Origin: Parabacteroides faecalis
GTDB taxonomy: Bacteria > Bacteroidota > Bacteroidia > Bacteroidales > Tannerellaceae
Length of the DNA stretch: 64,000 nucleotides
Assembly: GCF_022809355.1 (NCBI RefSeq)
Contig: NZ_JAKZMM010000001.1
Span: 124,001 to 188,000 of the forward strand
Reading direction: 5' to 3'
Shown: positions 55,452-64,000 of the stretch, piece by piece
Layout: every line of letters starts with the position of its first letter
Position numbering within the stretch: position 1 is the stretch's first letter
The notes under the pieces: generated by a model
Seen by the model: the letters and a program-made list of their open reading frames with translations, nothing else
Database searches by the model: none
Told to the model about the DNA's origin: nothing
Translations under genes and position numbers: made by a program

Positions 55452-58130
55452 TTACTTCTCTAACCAAACGATCATACCACTTCTACCCAAAATTTCACAA
55501 TTGTTCAGGTTGGATAGCTTTCCTCCCCATTGAAGATTTCTGACTTCCGGTAAAGTGAACTTGGTTGGTTTGAATCCAAGAGCCTTTTCGTCAATCTGAA
55601 TTTTGGCTGTTTGAGGCAGATCTGTCCAATTAGCGATAACGACCAGCGCTTTATCTCCATTGACAAATACTGTGGCTGGTAAATCTTTATTGTCTGTTTT
55701 AACAGGGCATTGTTCATCCCAGTATCCGTGGATGGAAGCATTCTTCATGTCAAACTGATCAAATAGATTCCAAAGTGGAACCGGATTTCCACTCCATGGT
55801 AAACGAGGTAACATACCATAGACTAATCCTCTGAACTGATTCCGGGCATCTAATGTCTCACTAAGCAAGCCAAAAGGAATACCCGACATTTCTACCAGCC
55901 AGAAATCTGCCGTATTGTTTGCCGGGAAACCTTCACCAATCCAAGTCCGATCTACGTAAGGAAGTAATTCTGTGTAAAGATGGAGAGAGTTGGCAAAGCC
56001 AGCCCATTTATTCATGTGATTCCAAGAGTGAATATCAATCAGTCGCTCTTTTCCGTCTGAATCAAGAATTCTGCGGGCACGTTGAATTGTTTTCCGATCC
56101 AAAGCACTATCGTCAATATAAACACCGTCGATACCTAAGTTCTTAACCATCCAGTCTAATCCGGCTAAATAGTAATTGTTCCAACGAGAATCAGGAGTCG
56201 TAATGACAGAAATGTCCATATCGCCAGCATATTTCCCTTCATTAAACGCATTATACCAGGCAGGAATAAAATGAGTGGTCAGGTTCTTATTTAACCATTC
56301 ATTCGGTCCGTTCGGATGGATAAGCGTACGTGTATCTTTTCCCGGTCCGTCATGTATTACTTCACTTCCCAAGCTTCGTAAAGCCCATAACTCCGGAATC
56401 TTAACAGTCAGTTCTCGAGTTGTATAATATAAACGAACTCCCAGATTTTTCTGATGTGCTTTCTGAATAAAAGCTTTCAGATCAGATACTGCATCATCAT
56501 GATACGGATAATTGATAAATGGATAAATATCCTTTTTATGATGGACATTAATCAAATTGGCTCCGTTTTTGAGCGCTTCATCGATATAATTGGCACTTAA
56601 ATCGGAATTGGAATGGTAAAACCGGTTAGTCACCTGTTTTTTCCAATTAATGGGTTTGACAGGAGTTATCTGCATATCAAAGTTATAAGATAACTTCTCT
56701 CCTTTTTCCATCGAGCGTTCGCCACTATAAGCTACTAATTTGGTTGTTCCATGGGTGGTAGGATAGATATTAATTCCTCCCTTATTCTGATTACCCCATG
56801 ATTCCGGAAGATTAAGTTTTCCAAGCGCATAGTAAATGTTGACAAGCGGACGAACAAAGTGATCATCCATGAATCGTAAATTCATTCCGGCATTGACATT
56901 TCCCATCCATATTTTATCCTGGTGCTTTTCTATGTCCCAATTCCAGGAAATTAAAGAATCCGGACGAAAACCTCCTTTATGTCCTAATCCCATCATATAT
57001 TTAGAAGCATAGCTGGAATAAGGAACTTCCAGTCGGATATCCTTCACTGAAACATGTTGTTTAGCTTTTACTTGAATCGAAATATTGCTGATTCCATCAA
57101 ATCCGAAATCGCCGTTACAACTAACTTGAAAACGGGAGTTGGACTGTTCGGAACTCCAAGTAATATTCGTTTGGTTTTGTTTCAGAATGCGAACTTTCCC
57201 TCCTTTAAGAATCTCCTCTCCTTGATCTGTCTCAATGATGAATTTCATCTCTTCTGCCAATATTTCATTCGTAGCGTCCGACAAATTATTATTGGCATCA
57301 TAGCAAGTAGTGATAGAAGATGGCAAACCAGTAGCGGTTAGATGGATCTTTCCACCAAGCCAGGTTAAGACTTTATCTTTTACCGTTACGGGCGTATAAG
57401 GAGCTGTTGGCTTATCGTCATTTCCGATCGTTGCATTCAGCCAGCGAAGTCGGGTTTTTCTCCACCCTTCATCATCTCCATGATTGGCAATGGCTTCTCC
57501 ACTGACACGTAATTCGACGGAAACACAAGCCTTCTTCTCATCGTTTACATGAATCCATACATTCCCTTTGTAAACACCACTAGCATGAGTTGGAATATCC
57601 ATACCGATCCAAAGAGGTTGCACATCACCTTTTTCTACTTGGACTGGAAATTGAATCGGTTTACCATATTTATCAATTCCATTCGTATTGAAACAAGTCA
57701 AGGCGGAAGCTTTAATTTTATCTCCACGTTCGTTCTTCAAATCAGAAAAAGAAACCGATATATGCTCCAGTTTATTATACGGGGCATACACTCCGATTTG
57801 CCAGGTATAAAATTCACCAGGCAAAGCCTTCCCTTTAAACAAGGAACGTTCTTGTTCTGTCCGTTCGATCCAGTGAAGAGGAATTTGATCTTTCAGCCGG
57901 ATATCATGTTCTCGATCTTCCGTAAAGCAAAAGAAACCGGCATCAGGTCGTTTCTGGATCAAAGCCTCTACCTGCTGCTCAGATGCCACCTTTCTCATGA
58001 TGGACTGATCTTCCTGAACAATTCCCGTACGTTGCAAATCATGGAATGCATTCGTAACTTCTTCTTGTCCACCAACGTTCATACTCAATAATGCGGACAA
58101 AATCAAAAAGGTAAATTTCTTAGTATACAT
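55452..58130 (-). CDS. Large exported glycosidase-like protein (DUF6067/GH123-like)
   Basis: 892 residues. Signal peptide MYTKKFTFLILSALLSMNVG; an N-terminal beta-sandwich half (about 90-510) and a C-terminal TIM barrel (about 510-800) with NGANLINVHHKKDIYPFINY, LGIDGVYIDDSALDRKTIQR and a terminal beta domain. The layout recalls DUF6067 and GH123-like proteins, families that act on N-acetylgalactosaminides, but I cannot place it with certainty. Asp in YIDDSAL is a candidate catalytic residue. A 16-base palindrome (ATAAAAG, TG, CTTTTAT, 58129-58144) overlaps the start codon. Confidence 0.78.
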   Translation of the reverse strand: MYTKKFTFLILSALLSMNVGGQEEVTNAFHDLQRTGIVQEDQSIMRKVASEQQVEALIQKRPDAGFFCFTEDREHDIRLKDQIPLHWIERTEQERSLFKGKALPGEFYTWQIGVYAPYNKLEHISVSFSDLKNERGDKIKASALTCFNTNGIDKYGKPIQFPVQVEKGDVQPLWIGMDIPTHASGVYKGNVWIHVNDEKKACVSVELRVSGEAIANHGDDEGWRKTRLRWLNATIGNDDKPTAPYTPVTVKDKVLTWLGGKIHLTATGLPSSITTCYDANNNLSDATNEILAEEMKFIIETDQGEEILKGGKVRILKQNQTNITWSSEQSNSRFQVSCNGDFGFDGISNISIQVKAKQHVSVKDIRLEVPYSSYASKYMMGLGHKGGFRPDSLISWNWDIEKHQDKIWMGNVNAGMNLRFMDDHFVRPLVNIYYALGKLNLPESWGNQNKGGINIYPTTHGTTKLVAYSGERSMEKGEKLSYNFDMQITPVKPINWKKQVTNRFYHSNSDLSANYIDEALKNGANLINVHHKKDIYPFINYPYHDDAVSDLKAFIQKAHQKNLGVRLYYTTRELTVKIPELWALRSLGSEVIHDGPGKDTRTLIHPNGPNEWLNKNLTTHFIPAWYNAFNEGKYAGDMDISVITTPDSRWNNYYLAGLDWMVKNLGIDGVYIDDSALDRKTIQRARRILDSDGKERLIDIHSWNHMNKWAGFANSLHLYTELLPYVDRTWIGEGFPANNTADFWLVEMSGIPFGLLSETLDARNQFRGLVYGMLPRLPWSGNPVPLWNLFDQFDMKNASIHGYWDEQCPVKTDNKDLPATVFVNGDKALVVIANWTDLPQTAKIQIDEKALGFKPTKFTLPEVRNLQWGGKLSNLNNCEILGRSGMIVWLEK

Positions 58131-58375
58131 AAAAGTGCTTTTATAATTTATCGTGTTCTTCGCTCGAATTAACTGCTGTAAAAATAGGTGATAAAATTAG
58201 CTATTTTATTAGTAATTCTGAGTGTTTTTGTATGATCTTATTTCTCAAATCGGCAATGTCAAGTTGGATTACTTATAATTCAAAGTATTGTTGGAAATTC
58301 ATTTACTTATAGTAAATTCAAAGAAAACTCATATTTTTCTAACGAATGTTTCTTATTTATATCTTATTTATTAAT
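58131..58375. other. AT-rich spacer upstream of the glycosidase operon
   Basis: About 245 bases between the glycosidase start and the 58376 array. Apart from the palindrome at the start codon no promoter consensus or reading frame is seen. Confidence 0.5.
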
Positions 58376-58463
58376 TGATTCACTAATGTGAATTAATTAA
58401 TTCACAAATATGATTTGATTAATTTACCAATATGAATTGATTGCATCACATTGGTGAATCAAA
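58376..58463. repeat. Array of four 22-bp quasi-palindromic units (sibling of 53692 array)
   Basis: Units at 58376, 58398, 58420 and 58442, starting TTGATT, TTAATT, TTAATT and TTGCAT. Cores read ACTAATGTG, ACAAATATG, ACCAATATG, ACATTGGTG. Unit 3 nearly equals unit 1 of the 53692 array; unit 4 matches its unit 4 and is followed by the same ATAATAT. Unit 1 is the reverse complement of unit 4 at 18 of 22 positions. Confidence 0.88.
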
Positions 58464-58551
58464 TAATATACAACTGTTTTTTCATGAGTTTTACACGAGA
58501 TTTACATTAATTTACATCTGTTTTTCAATAGATTAGATTCTTGTATATTTA

Positions 58552-58584
58552 TTTGCAAATCATAAGTGTATAGGCTTATTTTTG
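58552..58584 (+). promoter_or_regulatory. Promoter in front of the VapE-like remnant
   Basis: TTTG (58552-58555), 21-base spacer, TATTTTTG (58577-58584), full consensus. An imperfect hairpin (CTTATTTTTGT with ACAAAAAATAAG, 58575-58604) spans the start site. Confidence 0.8.
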
Positions 58585-58608
58585 TCTCAAAACAAAAAAT
58601 AAGCGAAT

Positions 58609-59327
58609 ATGAAAACACAGAAAATGAATGTAAGAAACTATTGGAATCAGTGGTCTGCATGGATCAGAAAAATATGTTTTGGTGAGATGGATAAAGCGGT
58701 AAAACAGAAGCCCCCTCTGTTGTCTGGTCGAAATGAAAATCCGGATGAAGTATTATTCTCATTGGAAACTTTTCTGACTGAAAATTATGAGTTCCGTTAT
58801 AATCAGTTGAAAGACTGTACTGAATTTCGCAAACGGAATACGCACGATGATTTTATCCGTATCGACCAACGGGGAATGAATACATTGTGCCTGGAAGCCA
58901 AGAAACAAGGGATCAACTGTTGGGACCGGGATGTCAGCCGTTTTGTCTATTCCTTTCAAATTCCCTCCTATCTCTCATTGATTACGCCCAGCTATATGCC
59001 CAACTGAAAACGCTGCTGGACCAAGGTGAACGATATTGGATGAACAAGGAAGAAGAAGCTGCCTGGAAAAAAGTCAACCAATCCTTTTATCGGATCTCTG
59101 CCGAAGAAGATGTCTTCAACCGCTACTATCACAAACCTCTTCCCGGGGAATCCGTCGAGACGTATTCCGCAGCAGAAATCTACCGCCGACTGAAACAGAA
59201 AAGTCCGGAGTCAATGCGCAACATATCCGTCCAACGTTTGGCACAAACCCTATCGGCCATCGGTATAGAACGCATCCATACCCGTTATGGCAATTTATAT
59301 AGGGTAGTTTCACACCCTTCACAATAA
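58609..59327 (+). pseudogene. VapE-like (DUF3874 C-terminal) protein, central deletion and frameshift
   Basis: The first frame (58609 to about 58970) gives YEFRYNQLKDCTEFRKRN, RGMNTLCLEAKKQGINCWDR and DVSRFVYSFQIP, the N-terminal region of Bacteroidetes virulence-associated-E-like proteins. It then changes frame directly into IDYAQLYAQLKTLLDQGERY, then FYRISAEEDVFNRYYHKP and ERIHTRYGNLYRVV, the usual C-terminal domain. The P-loop primase/helicase core between them is absent. The gene keeps an exact consensus promoter. Such genes are common on mobile DNA. Confidence 0.85.
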
Positions 59328-59507
59328 TTCATTGAATATTATCCATATAGAGGGATGTGTGAACCCCTGTTTGAAATTTAGGATATGGGGAAAAGGGAGG
59401 TTTTAGGAGATAATATATATCATTTCTGTTATATTGGGAGATTATATATACATTTTCGTTCACTTTATAATTATTCTTATAAGGACGATTGTTTGTAAAC
59501 AAATAAA

Positions 59508-59544
59508 CCTCTGTTCTTATACAAAACTATAAAAGAAACAGAGG
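59508..59544 (-). terminator. Terminator of the GH31 gene
   Basis: CCTCTGTT (59508-59515) pairs with AACAGAGG (59537-59544); on the minus strand it is followed by T-rich sequence, just after the GH31 stop. The rest of 59328-59507 holds an imperfect direct repeat (GGAGATAATATATAT and GGAGATTATATATAC, about 33 bases apart). Confidence 0.7.
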
Positions 59545-59553
59545 CTTCTTATT

Positions 59554-61137
59554 TTAATCACACAATCTTTCATAATAAGGCAAACGATTCAGCGGAACAT
59601 CGATTGTGATCGACTTTCCCCCTTTGTGAATCTTTCCCAAGTCATCCTTCCATCGTCCTTTCGGCAATCTGACAACCCGGCTGTTTCCTTTTTCTACCAT
59701 CGGCGCCACCAGGTATTTGTCTCCCAGCATAAATTGATCCTTGCAGGTTTCAAAGCCCTGATCTGGGAATTCGTAGGCAAGATGCCGGACAATTGGTTCG
59801 CCGGTGGCAGCTGCATGACGGGCCTGCCGGATAATATAGGAAGCCATACGAACATGAAGGCGAGCCGCTTCGCGAACAATCGAAAGATTTTCCGGGTTCA
59901 ATATCCGCCATGGAGCGACCGAGAATTGCATCATCGGCATCATGGCATGAATCTGCGCCGAGCGGATAATCAGTTCCTGATCGAAGCGGTTAGGATCAAT
60001 GCCCAAGAACGAAGCAAACTGTCCGCCTCCGATCAGATCCGGACAGGCATACGCATACCCGTTCAAACCGGCAGCTATCATTTCCGGAATTAACAGACGA
60101 ACCGCATCCCAGGAATAATCTTTATCGCCCAAACGCTGTACCAGCGGCTGACCGCCCATCTGCCAACAGGCACGATACTCGTTAAAAGGAAAATGCAACC
60201 CGATTTCCGCCCAAGCCCGGGTATGATCGACAGAAATGGCATCCGACTTCCAGGCTTTCAGTTCCGCATGGCTGTAGAAGCCATTGTCACCCGCATCAAA
60301 TTTGAAGCCATCAATCTGATAAACGTCCTGCATCTTCTTCAACTGAGAGATAAAATAATCCCTTGCCTCCGGATTCGTCAGATCATAACAGGCACTATAA
60401 CCGTTCCACCAATGGATCATCGCTGTTTCTCCATTCTGCCATCTCAAAAGGTATTTCTTCTTCTCCAGTTCGCGGAACTCCGGACTATCAGCAGAAACAA
60501 ACGGACAAACCCACAGCATTACCTTAAAACCCATTGCATGCAACTCTTCCACCATGCTTTTAGGCGACGGGAAACGATCCGGCTTAAACTCGAAGTTTCC
60601 GTAATACTTCTGCCAGTTATCATCAATCATCACTACTCCACCCGGAAAATCCTGTTTGCTGATCTGCCGTGCATAATCCAACACATCCGCCTGGTTCTGA
60701 TTATACATCAGTTCGATCCATGTATTGTATTGGGGCTTCGTAAAAAACAAAGTATCCGGTAACTGACCACTGGGGGCAAAGTGCTGACGACAAGCATCCA
60801 AATAAGCATCCCGCAAAGATCGGCCCGCCTCTTGTACCTTTACCTGTTCGTATTTGGAATCAATCCGGATACCCTGTTCCGTAACTGAAAACGTAAATGG
60901 ATAATCGCTCCAGACATACCGTCCCTTACTAGAGACCAATAGCGGAACAACCTGGTTATTATTATTCTGAGAAGAAAGATCAAAAGATTCCATCGGCTGT
61001 ATGTAAGGCATCTTTGAGCCTAAGGCCGTTACGCCACCCCACCAATACTCACCATCCAACGATTTGATCTCCGTCACTTGCTGAGCTCCTATGAAATGAC
61101 TTATCAGCAACAAAAATATAACCACTTTACTTCTCAT
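59554..61137 (-). CDS. Glycoside hydrolase family 31 protein
   Basis: 527 residues from ATG 61137 (MRSKVVIFLLLISHFIGA, signal peptide); a TTG seven codons upstream is less likely. GH31 features: VVMIDDNWQKYYG, FKVMLWVCPFVS, the nucleophile Asp in GFKFDAGDNGF, GYAYACPDLIGGG and QFMLGDKYLVAPMVEKGNSR. The family includes alpha-glucosidases and alpha-galactosidase-like enzymes; specificity unknown. Shorter than typical GH31 (the N-terminal sandwich is reduced). Confidence 0.9.
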   Translation of the reverse strand: MRSKVVIFLLLISHFIGAQQVTEIKSLDGEYWWGGVTALGSKMPYIQPMESFDLSSQNNNNQVVPLLVSSKGRYVWSDYPFTFSVTEQGIRIDSKYEQVKVQEAGRSLRDAYLDACRQHFAPSGQLPDTLFFTKPQYNTWIELMYNQNQADVLDYARQISKQDFPGGVVMIDDNWQKYYGNFEFKPDRFPSPKSMVEELHAMGFKVMLWVCPFVSADSPEFRELEKKKYLLRWQNGETAMIHWWNGYSACYDLTNPEARDYFISQLKKMQDVYQIDGFKFDAGDNGFYSHAELKAWKSDAISVDHTRAWAEIGLHFPFNEYRACWQMGGQPLVQRLGDKDYSWDAVRLLIPEMIAAGLNGYAYACPDLIGGGQFASFLGIDPNRFDQELIIRSAQIHAMMPMMQFSVAPWRILNPENLSIVREAARLHVRMASYIIRQARHAAATGEPIVRHLAYEFPDQGFETCKDQFMLGDKYLVAPMVEKGNSRVVRLPKGRWKDDLGKIHKGGKSITIDVPLNRLPYYERLCD

Positions 61138-61172
61138 ACGCAATTCATCTAAAATCAATACTATTTTGCGTA

Positions 61173-61180
61173 CAAAGATA
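61173..61180 (-). promoter_or_regulatory. -7 box of the GH31 gene
   Basis: TATCTTTG on the minus strand, 35 bases upstream of ATG 61137, supporting that start. Confidence 0.55.
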
Positions 61181-61361
61181 CATTTTCTTCCTTAATCTAT
61201 TTCCTCATCAGCCTCATAACCGCCCATTTCGCGCAATGCATTTTTCAGCATCACATATTATAGTATAAAAGATTCTCTTCAAAACAGAACTCTTTTCGTT
61301 ACGATTCAACTATTTTTCCCCGGAGGGGGACGAATTATTACAGAAATATTTATTTAATCTT

Positions 61362-61393
61362 GTTGGTTGATCCATGGAATTAAACTACCTTTG
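61362..61393 (+). promoter_or_regulatory. Promoter of the sdh/frd operon
   Basis: GTTG (61362-61365), 20-base spacer, TACCTTTG (61386-61393). Same GTTG-type -33 as the rpmB promoter. Transcription near 61400, leader about 57 nt. Confidence 0.75.
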
Positions 61394-61456
61394 CATAATT
61401 AAATGCTATATAAGTGTGATTTTTATACACAATTAAATAACTTAAATTATTATCTT

Positions 61457-62131
61457 ATGTGGTTACTTAATTCTTCTATCGGGAGGAAACTGATAATGAG
61501 TATATCAGGTCTCTTCCTAATTCTGTTTTTATTGTTCCACCTGTCGATGAACGTAGCGGCAGTATTCTCAGGCGAAGCGTATAACACGATTTGCGGTTTG
61601 CTGGGAAGTAACTGGTATGCCATCGTAGGAACACTCGTTCTGGCTGCAGGTGTAGTAGTTCACTTCGTGTATGCAGTGATTTTGACATTGCAGAACCGAA
61701 AAGCTCGTGGTAACGACCGTTATGCACTGAATTCTCGTCCGAAAGGCGTTGAATGGGCATCACAGAACATGTTCGTACTGGGCTTGATCGTAATTCTGTT
61801 TATGATCCTTCACTTCACACAGTTTTGGTACAACATGATGTTTGCAGAATTAGCTGGTATTCATGGAGACATCCATCCTCAGGACGGTGCTGCATTCATC
61901 AACTTCTACTTCCAGGGTAATATTGTAAACACAGTATTATATCTGGTATGGTTTGCTGCATTATGGTTCCACCTGACTCACGGTTTCTGGTCAGCAATCC
62001 ACACATTAGGCTGGAACAACACTGTATGGTTGAGCCGTTGGGAATGCATTTCTAAATGGGTAGCAACAATCATCTGCGGTTTGTTCGCGATTATTACTAT
62101 TGTATTCTACCTGAATGGTGTAGGAGCGTAA
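61457..62131 (+). CDS. sdhC: Succinate dehydrogenase/fumarate reductase cytochrome b subunit
   Basis: 224 residues from ATG 61457 (MWLLNSSIGRKLIMSISG); the longer in-frame start at 61403 would lie at the transcription start. Five membrane helices with histidines in LLFHLSMNVA, VVVHFVYAV, ILHFTQFWY and WFHLTHGFWSAIH, the di-heme B-type fold of Wolinella/Bacteroides enzymes. It carries electrons between quinone pool and the flavoprotein; in Bacteroides this complex is mainly a fumarate reductase of anaerobic respiration. Confidence 0.94.
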   Translation: MWLLNSSIGRKLIMSISGLFLILFLLFHLSMNVAAVFSGEAYNTICGLLGSNWYAIVGTLVLAAGVVVHFVYAVILTLQNRKARGNDRYALNSRPKGVEWASQNMFVLGLIVILFMILHFTQFWYNMMFAELAGIHGDIHPQDGAAFINFYFQGNIVNTVLYLVWFAALWFHLTHGFWSAIHTLGWNNTVWLSRWECISKWVATIICGLFAIITIVFYLNGVGA

Positions 62132-62137
62132 ATTTTG

Positions 62138-62169
62138 AGTTTATAGGTTTATAAGTTTATAAGTTTATG
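62138..62169. repeat. Four 8-bp tandem units in the sdhC-sdhA gap
   Basis: AGTTTATA, GGTTTATA, AGTTTATA and AGTTTATG follow each other. A partly complementary AAACTTAAAAAACTAA lies near 62228, so the 129-base intercistronic region could fold. Confidence 0.6.
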
Positions 62170-62260
62170 AGTTTGGAATCAAACATTCAAAACGAACAGG
62201 CTCAAAAACAAAATGACTTAAAAACTAAGAAACTAACAAACTTAAAAAACTAAAAACAAT

Positions 62261-64000
62261 ATGGCTGAAATAAATTCTAAAATCCCTCAAGGCCCGTTGG
62301 CTGACAAGTGGAAAAATTATAAAGATCACCAGAAATTGGTGAACCCCGCTAACAAGCGTCGTCTGGACATTATCGTAGTAGGTACAGGTTTGGCCGGTGC
62401 TTCTGCAGCAGCTTCTTTAGCAGAAATGGGATTCAATGTATTGAACTTCTGTATTCAGGACTCACCTCGTCGTGCTCACTCAATCGCAGCACAGGGTGGT
62501 ATCAATGCTGCTAAGAACTATCAGAATGATGGTGACTCTGTTTACCGTTTGTTCTACGATACAATCAAAGGTGGTGACTATCGTGCTCGTGAAGCTAACG
62601 TATATCGTTTGGCTGAAGTATCAAATAACATCATCGACCAGTGTGTAGCTCAAGGTGTACCTTTCGCTCGTGAATACGGAGGTTTGTTGGATAACCGTTC
62701 ATTCGGTGGTGCTCAGGTATCCCGTACGTTCTATGCCCGCGGTCAGACCGGTCAGCAGTTATTGTTAGGCGCTTATTCTGCATTGAGCCGTCAGATTGGT
62801 AAAGGTAAAGTAAAAATGTACACTCGCCACGAAATGTTGGACGTTGTTTTGGTTGACGGTCGCGCTCGTGGTATCATTACCCGTAACCTGATCACCGGTA
62901 AAATTGAACGTTATGCTGCTCACGCTGTTGTTGTTGCAACTGGAGGTTATGTAAATACATTCTTCTTGTCAACTAACGCGATGGCATCAAATGGTTCAGC
63001 TGCATGGCAGTGCTATAAGAAAGGTGCTTATTTTGCTAATCCTTGTATGGTTCAGATTCACCCGACTTGTATTCCTGTAAAAGGTGACTATCAGTCAAAA
63101 TTGACATTGATGTCTGAATCATTACGTAATGATGGTCGTATCTGGGTTCCGAAGAAACTGGAAGACGCCAAAGCATTACAGGCAGGTACCAAGAAAGGTA
63201 AAGATATTCCGGAAGAAGACCGTGACTACTATTTGGAACGTCGTTATCCGGCATTCGGTAACTTGGTTCCGCGTGACGTTGCTTCACGTGCCGCTAAAGA
63301 ACGTTGCGACGCAGGATATGGTGTAAACAACACTGGTTTAGCTGTATTCCTGGACTTCTCTGATGCTATCAACCGCTTAGGTAAGGAAGTTGTTAAGCAG
63401 AAATATGGTAACTTGTTCGATATGTACGAAGAAATTACCAACGATAATCCATATGAAACTCCGATGATGATTTACCCGGCATTGCACTATTCAATGGGTG
63501 GTCTGTGGGTTGACTATGAATTGCAGACTTCAATTCCGGGCTTATTCGCTATTGGTGAAGCTAACTTCTCTGACCACGGAGCAAACCGTTTGGGTGCTTC
63601 TGCGTTGATGCAAGGTTTGGCTGATGGTTATTTCGTATTGCCATACACCATCCAAAACTACTTGTCTGACCAGATTCAGGTTCCGCGTTTCAGCACAGAT
63701 CTGCCGGAATTTGTTGAAGCAGAAAACGCAATCAAAGCTCGTATCCAAAAATTGATGAACATCAAGGGTAAAGAAACAGTTGATACTATCCACCGTAAGT
63801 TAGGTCACATCATGTGGGAACACATCGGTATGGCTCGTGACGAAAAAGGTTTGTTGGAAGCAATCAACATGTTGAAAGACCTGAAGAAAGAATTCTGGAG
63901 CAATGTATATATCCCGGGTTCAGGTGATGATCAGAATGTTGAATTGGAAAAAGCTTTACGTTTGGCTGACTTCATTGAAATCGGTACATTGATGGCTCAC
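62261..64000 (+). CDS. sdhA: Succinate dehydrogenase/fumarate reductase flavoprotein subunit (3' end outside window)
   Basis: 580 codons are present without a stop; the gene runs off the window. ATG 62261 ([20 protein letters not shown]). FAD-binding [20 protein letters not shown]; His73 in [11 protein letters not shown] is the expected covalent FAD residue; active-site stretch HYSMGGLW and [17 protein letters not shown]. It interconverts succinate and fumarate with sdhC and an iron-sulfur subunit expected downstream. Confidence 0.97.
   Translation, partial: MAEINSKIPQGPLADKWKNYKDHQKLVNPANKRRLDIIVVGTGLAGASAAASLAEMGFNVLNFCIQDSPRRAHSIAAQGGINAAKNYQNDGDSVYRLFYDTIKGGDYRAREANVYRLAEVSNNIIDQCVAQGVPFAREYGGLLDNRSFGGAQVSRTFYARGQTGQQLLLGAYSALSRQIGKGKVKMYTRHEMLDVVLVDGRARGIITRNLITGKIERYAAHAVVVATGGYVNTFFLSTNAMASNGSAAWQCYKKGAYFANPCMVQIHPTCIPVKGDYQSKLTLMSESLRNDGRIWVPKKLEDAKALQAGTKKGKDIPEEDRDYYLERRYPAFGNLVPRDVASRAAKERCDAGYGVNNTGLAVFLDFSDAINRLGKEVVKQKYGNLFDMYEEITNDNPYETPMMIYPALHYSMGGLWVDYELQTSIPGLFAIGEANFSDHGANRLGASALMQGLADGYFVLPYTIQNYLSDQIQVPRFSTDLPEFVEAENAIKARIQKLMNIKGKETVDTIHRKLGHIMWEHIGMARDEKGLLEAINMLKDLKKEFWSNVYIPGSGDDQNVELEKALRLADFIEIGTLMAH

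Noticed and set aside
58887-59327. Independent gene of 146 residues
   Set aside because: Its first 33 residues are out-of-frame translation of the VapE-like N-terminal part; only the later part is family-like, so it is the 3' half of a broken gene.

Overview
The window is about 64 kb of chromosome from a member of the Bacteroidales, most likely a Parabacteroides-like gut commensal. This rests on the promoter type (-7 box TAnnTTTG with TTTG or GTTG 19-21 bases upstream), Bacteroidetes-restricted families (DUF4835, DUF4295, a SprE/PorW-like TPR lipoprotein, FecR/ECF-sigma/STN-receptor sets), a B-type fumarate reductase/succinate dehydrogenase, and many secreted glycosidases. The species assignment is inference. 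No rRNA, tRNA or CRISPR array was found.

Layout: 1-2006 is the 3' part of a GH20 hexosaminidase. 2.2-8.9 kb is a housekeeping block: rpmB-rpmG-DUF4295, dnaN, a DnaQ-like exonuclease, coaBC, DUF4835, recN. 8.9-16 kb holds a secreted proline-rich protein, a serine-type sulfatase, and an ECF sigma/FecR/TonB-dependent transducer signalling set. 16-19.5 kb (minus) is a two-component system followed by two PepSY-like secreted proteins. 19.6-23.3 kb (minus) is a second GH20 and glyA. An ISAs1-type insertion sequence lies at 23.6-24.9 kb inside a repeat-rich spacer. 25-45 kb is largely plus-strand housekeeping (DUF2461, sppA, asd, dusB, aroA, a metal ABC permease, a giant TPR lipoprotein, ribF). It is interrupted by a GHL10 lipoprotein, a lamin-tail surface protein, DUF554, a secreted nitrilase-fold enzyme, a phosphodiesterase and a probable small RNA gene. 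45-61 kb is accessory: two GIN-domain proteins, three more GH20 enzymes, a metallophosphoesterase, an orphan ECF sigma factor, a large glycosidase-like protein, a GH31 enzyme, and two decayed phage/plasmid-type genes (KilA-N and VapE-like). The window ends in sdhC and sdhA/frdA.

Functional theme: five GH20 enzymes, a sulfatase, GH31, GHL10 and a further glycosidase-like protein suggest removal of N-acetylhexosamine and sulfate from host glycans such as mucin. No SusC/SusD pair is present, so this is not a classical polysaccharide utilisation locus.

The most unusual signal is intergenic. Three places carry tandem arrays of exactly four 22-bp quasi-palindromic units (23510-23597, 53692-53779, 58376-58463), and a further, broken array abuts the IS (24903-24963). 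Two related hairpin arrays sit in transcript-end regions (41-bp period at 15985-16163; GCCGGC cores at 33697-33755). The arrays share architecture but differ in sequence between loci. Two of them are sequence siblings and bracket a glycosidase gene pair. Both phage-type remnants lost their middles while keeping both ends.
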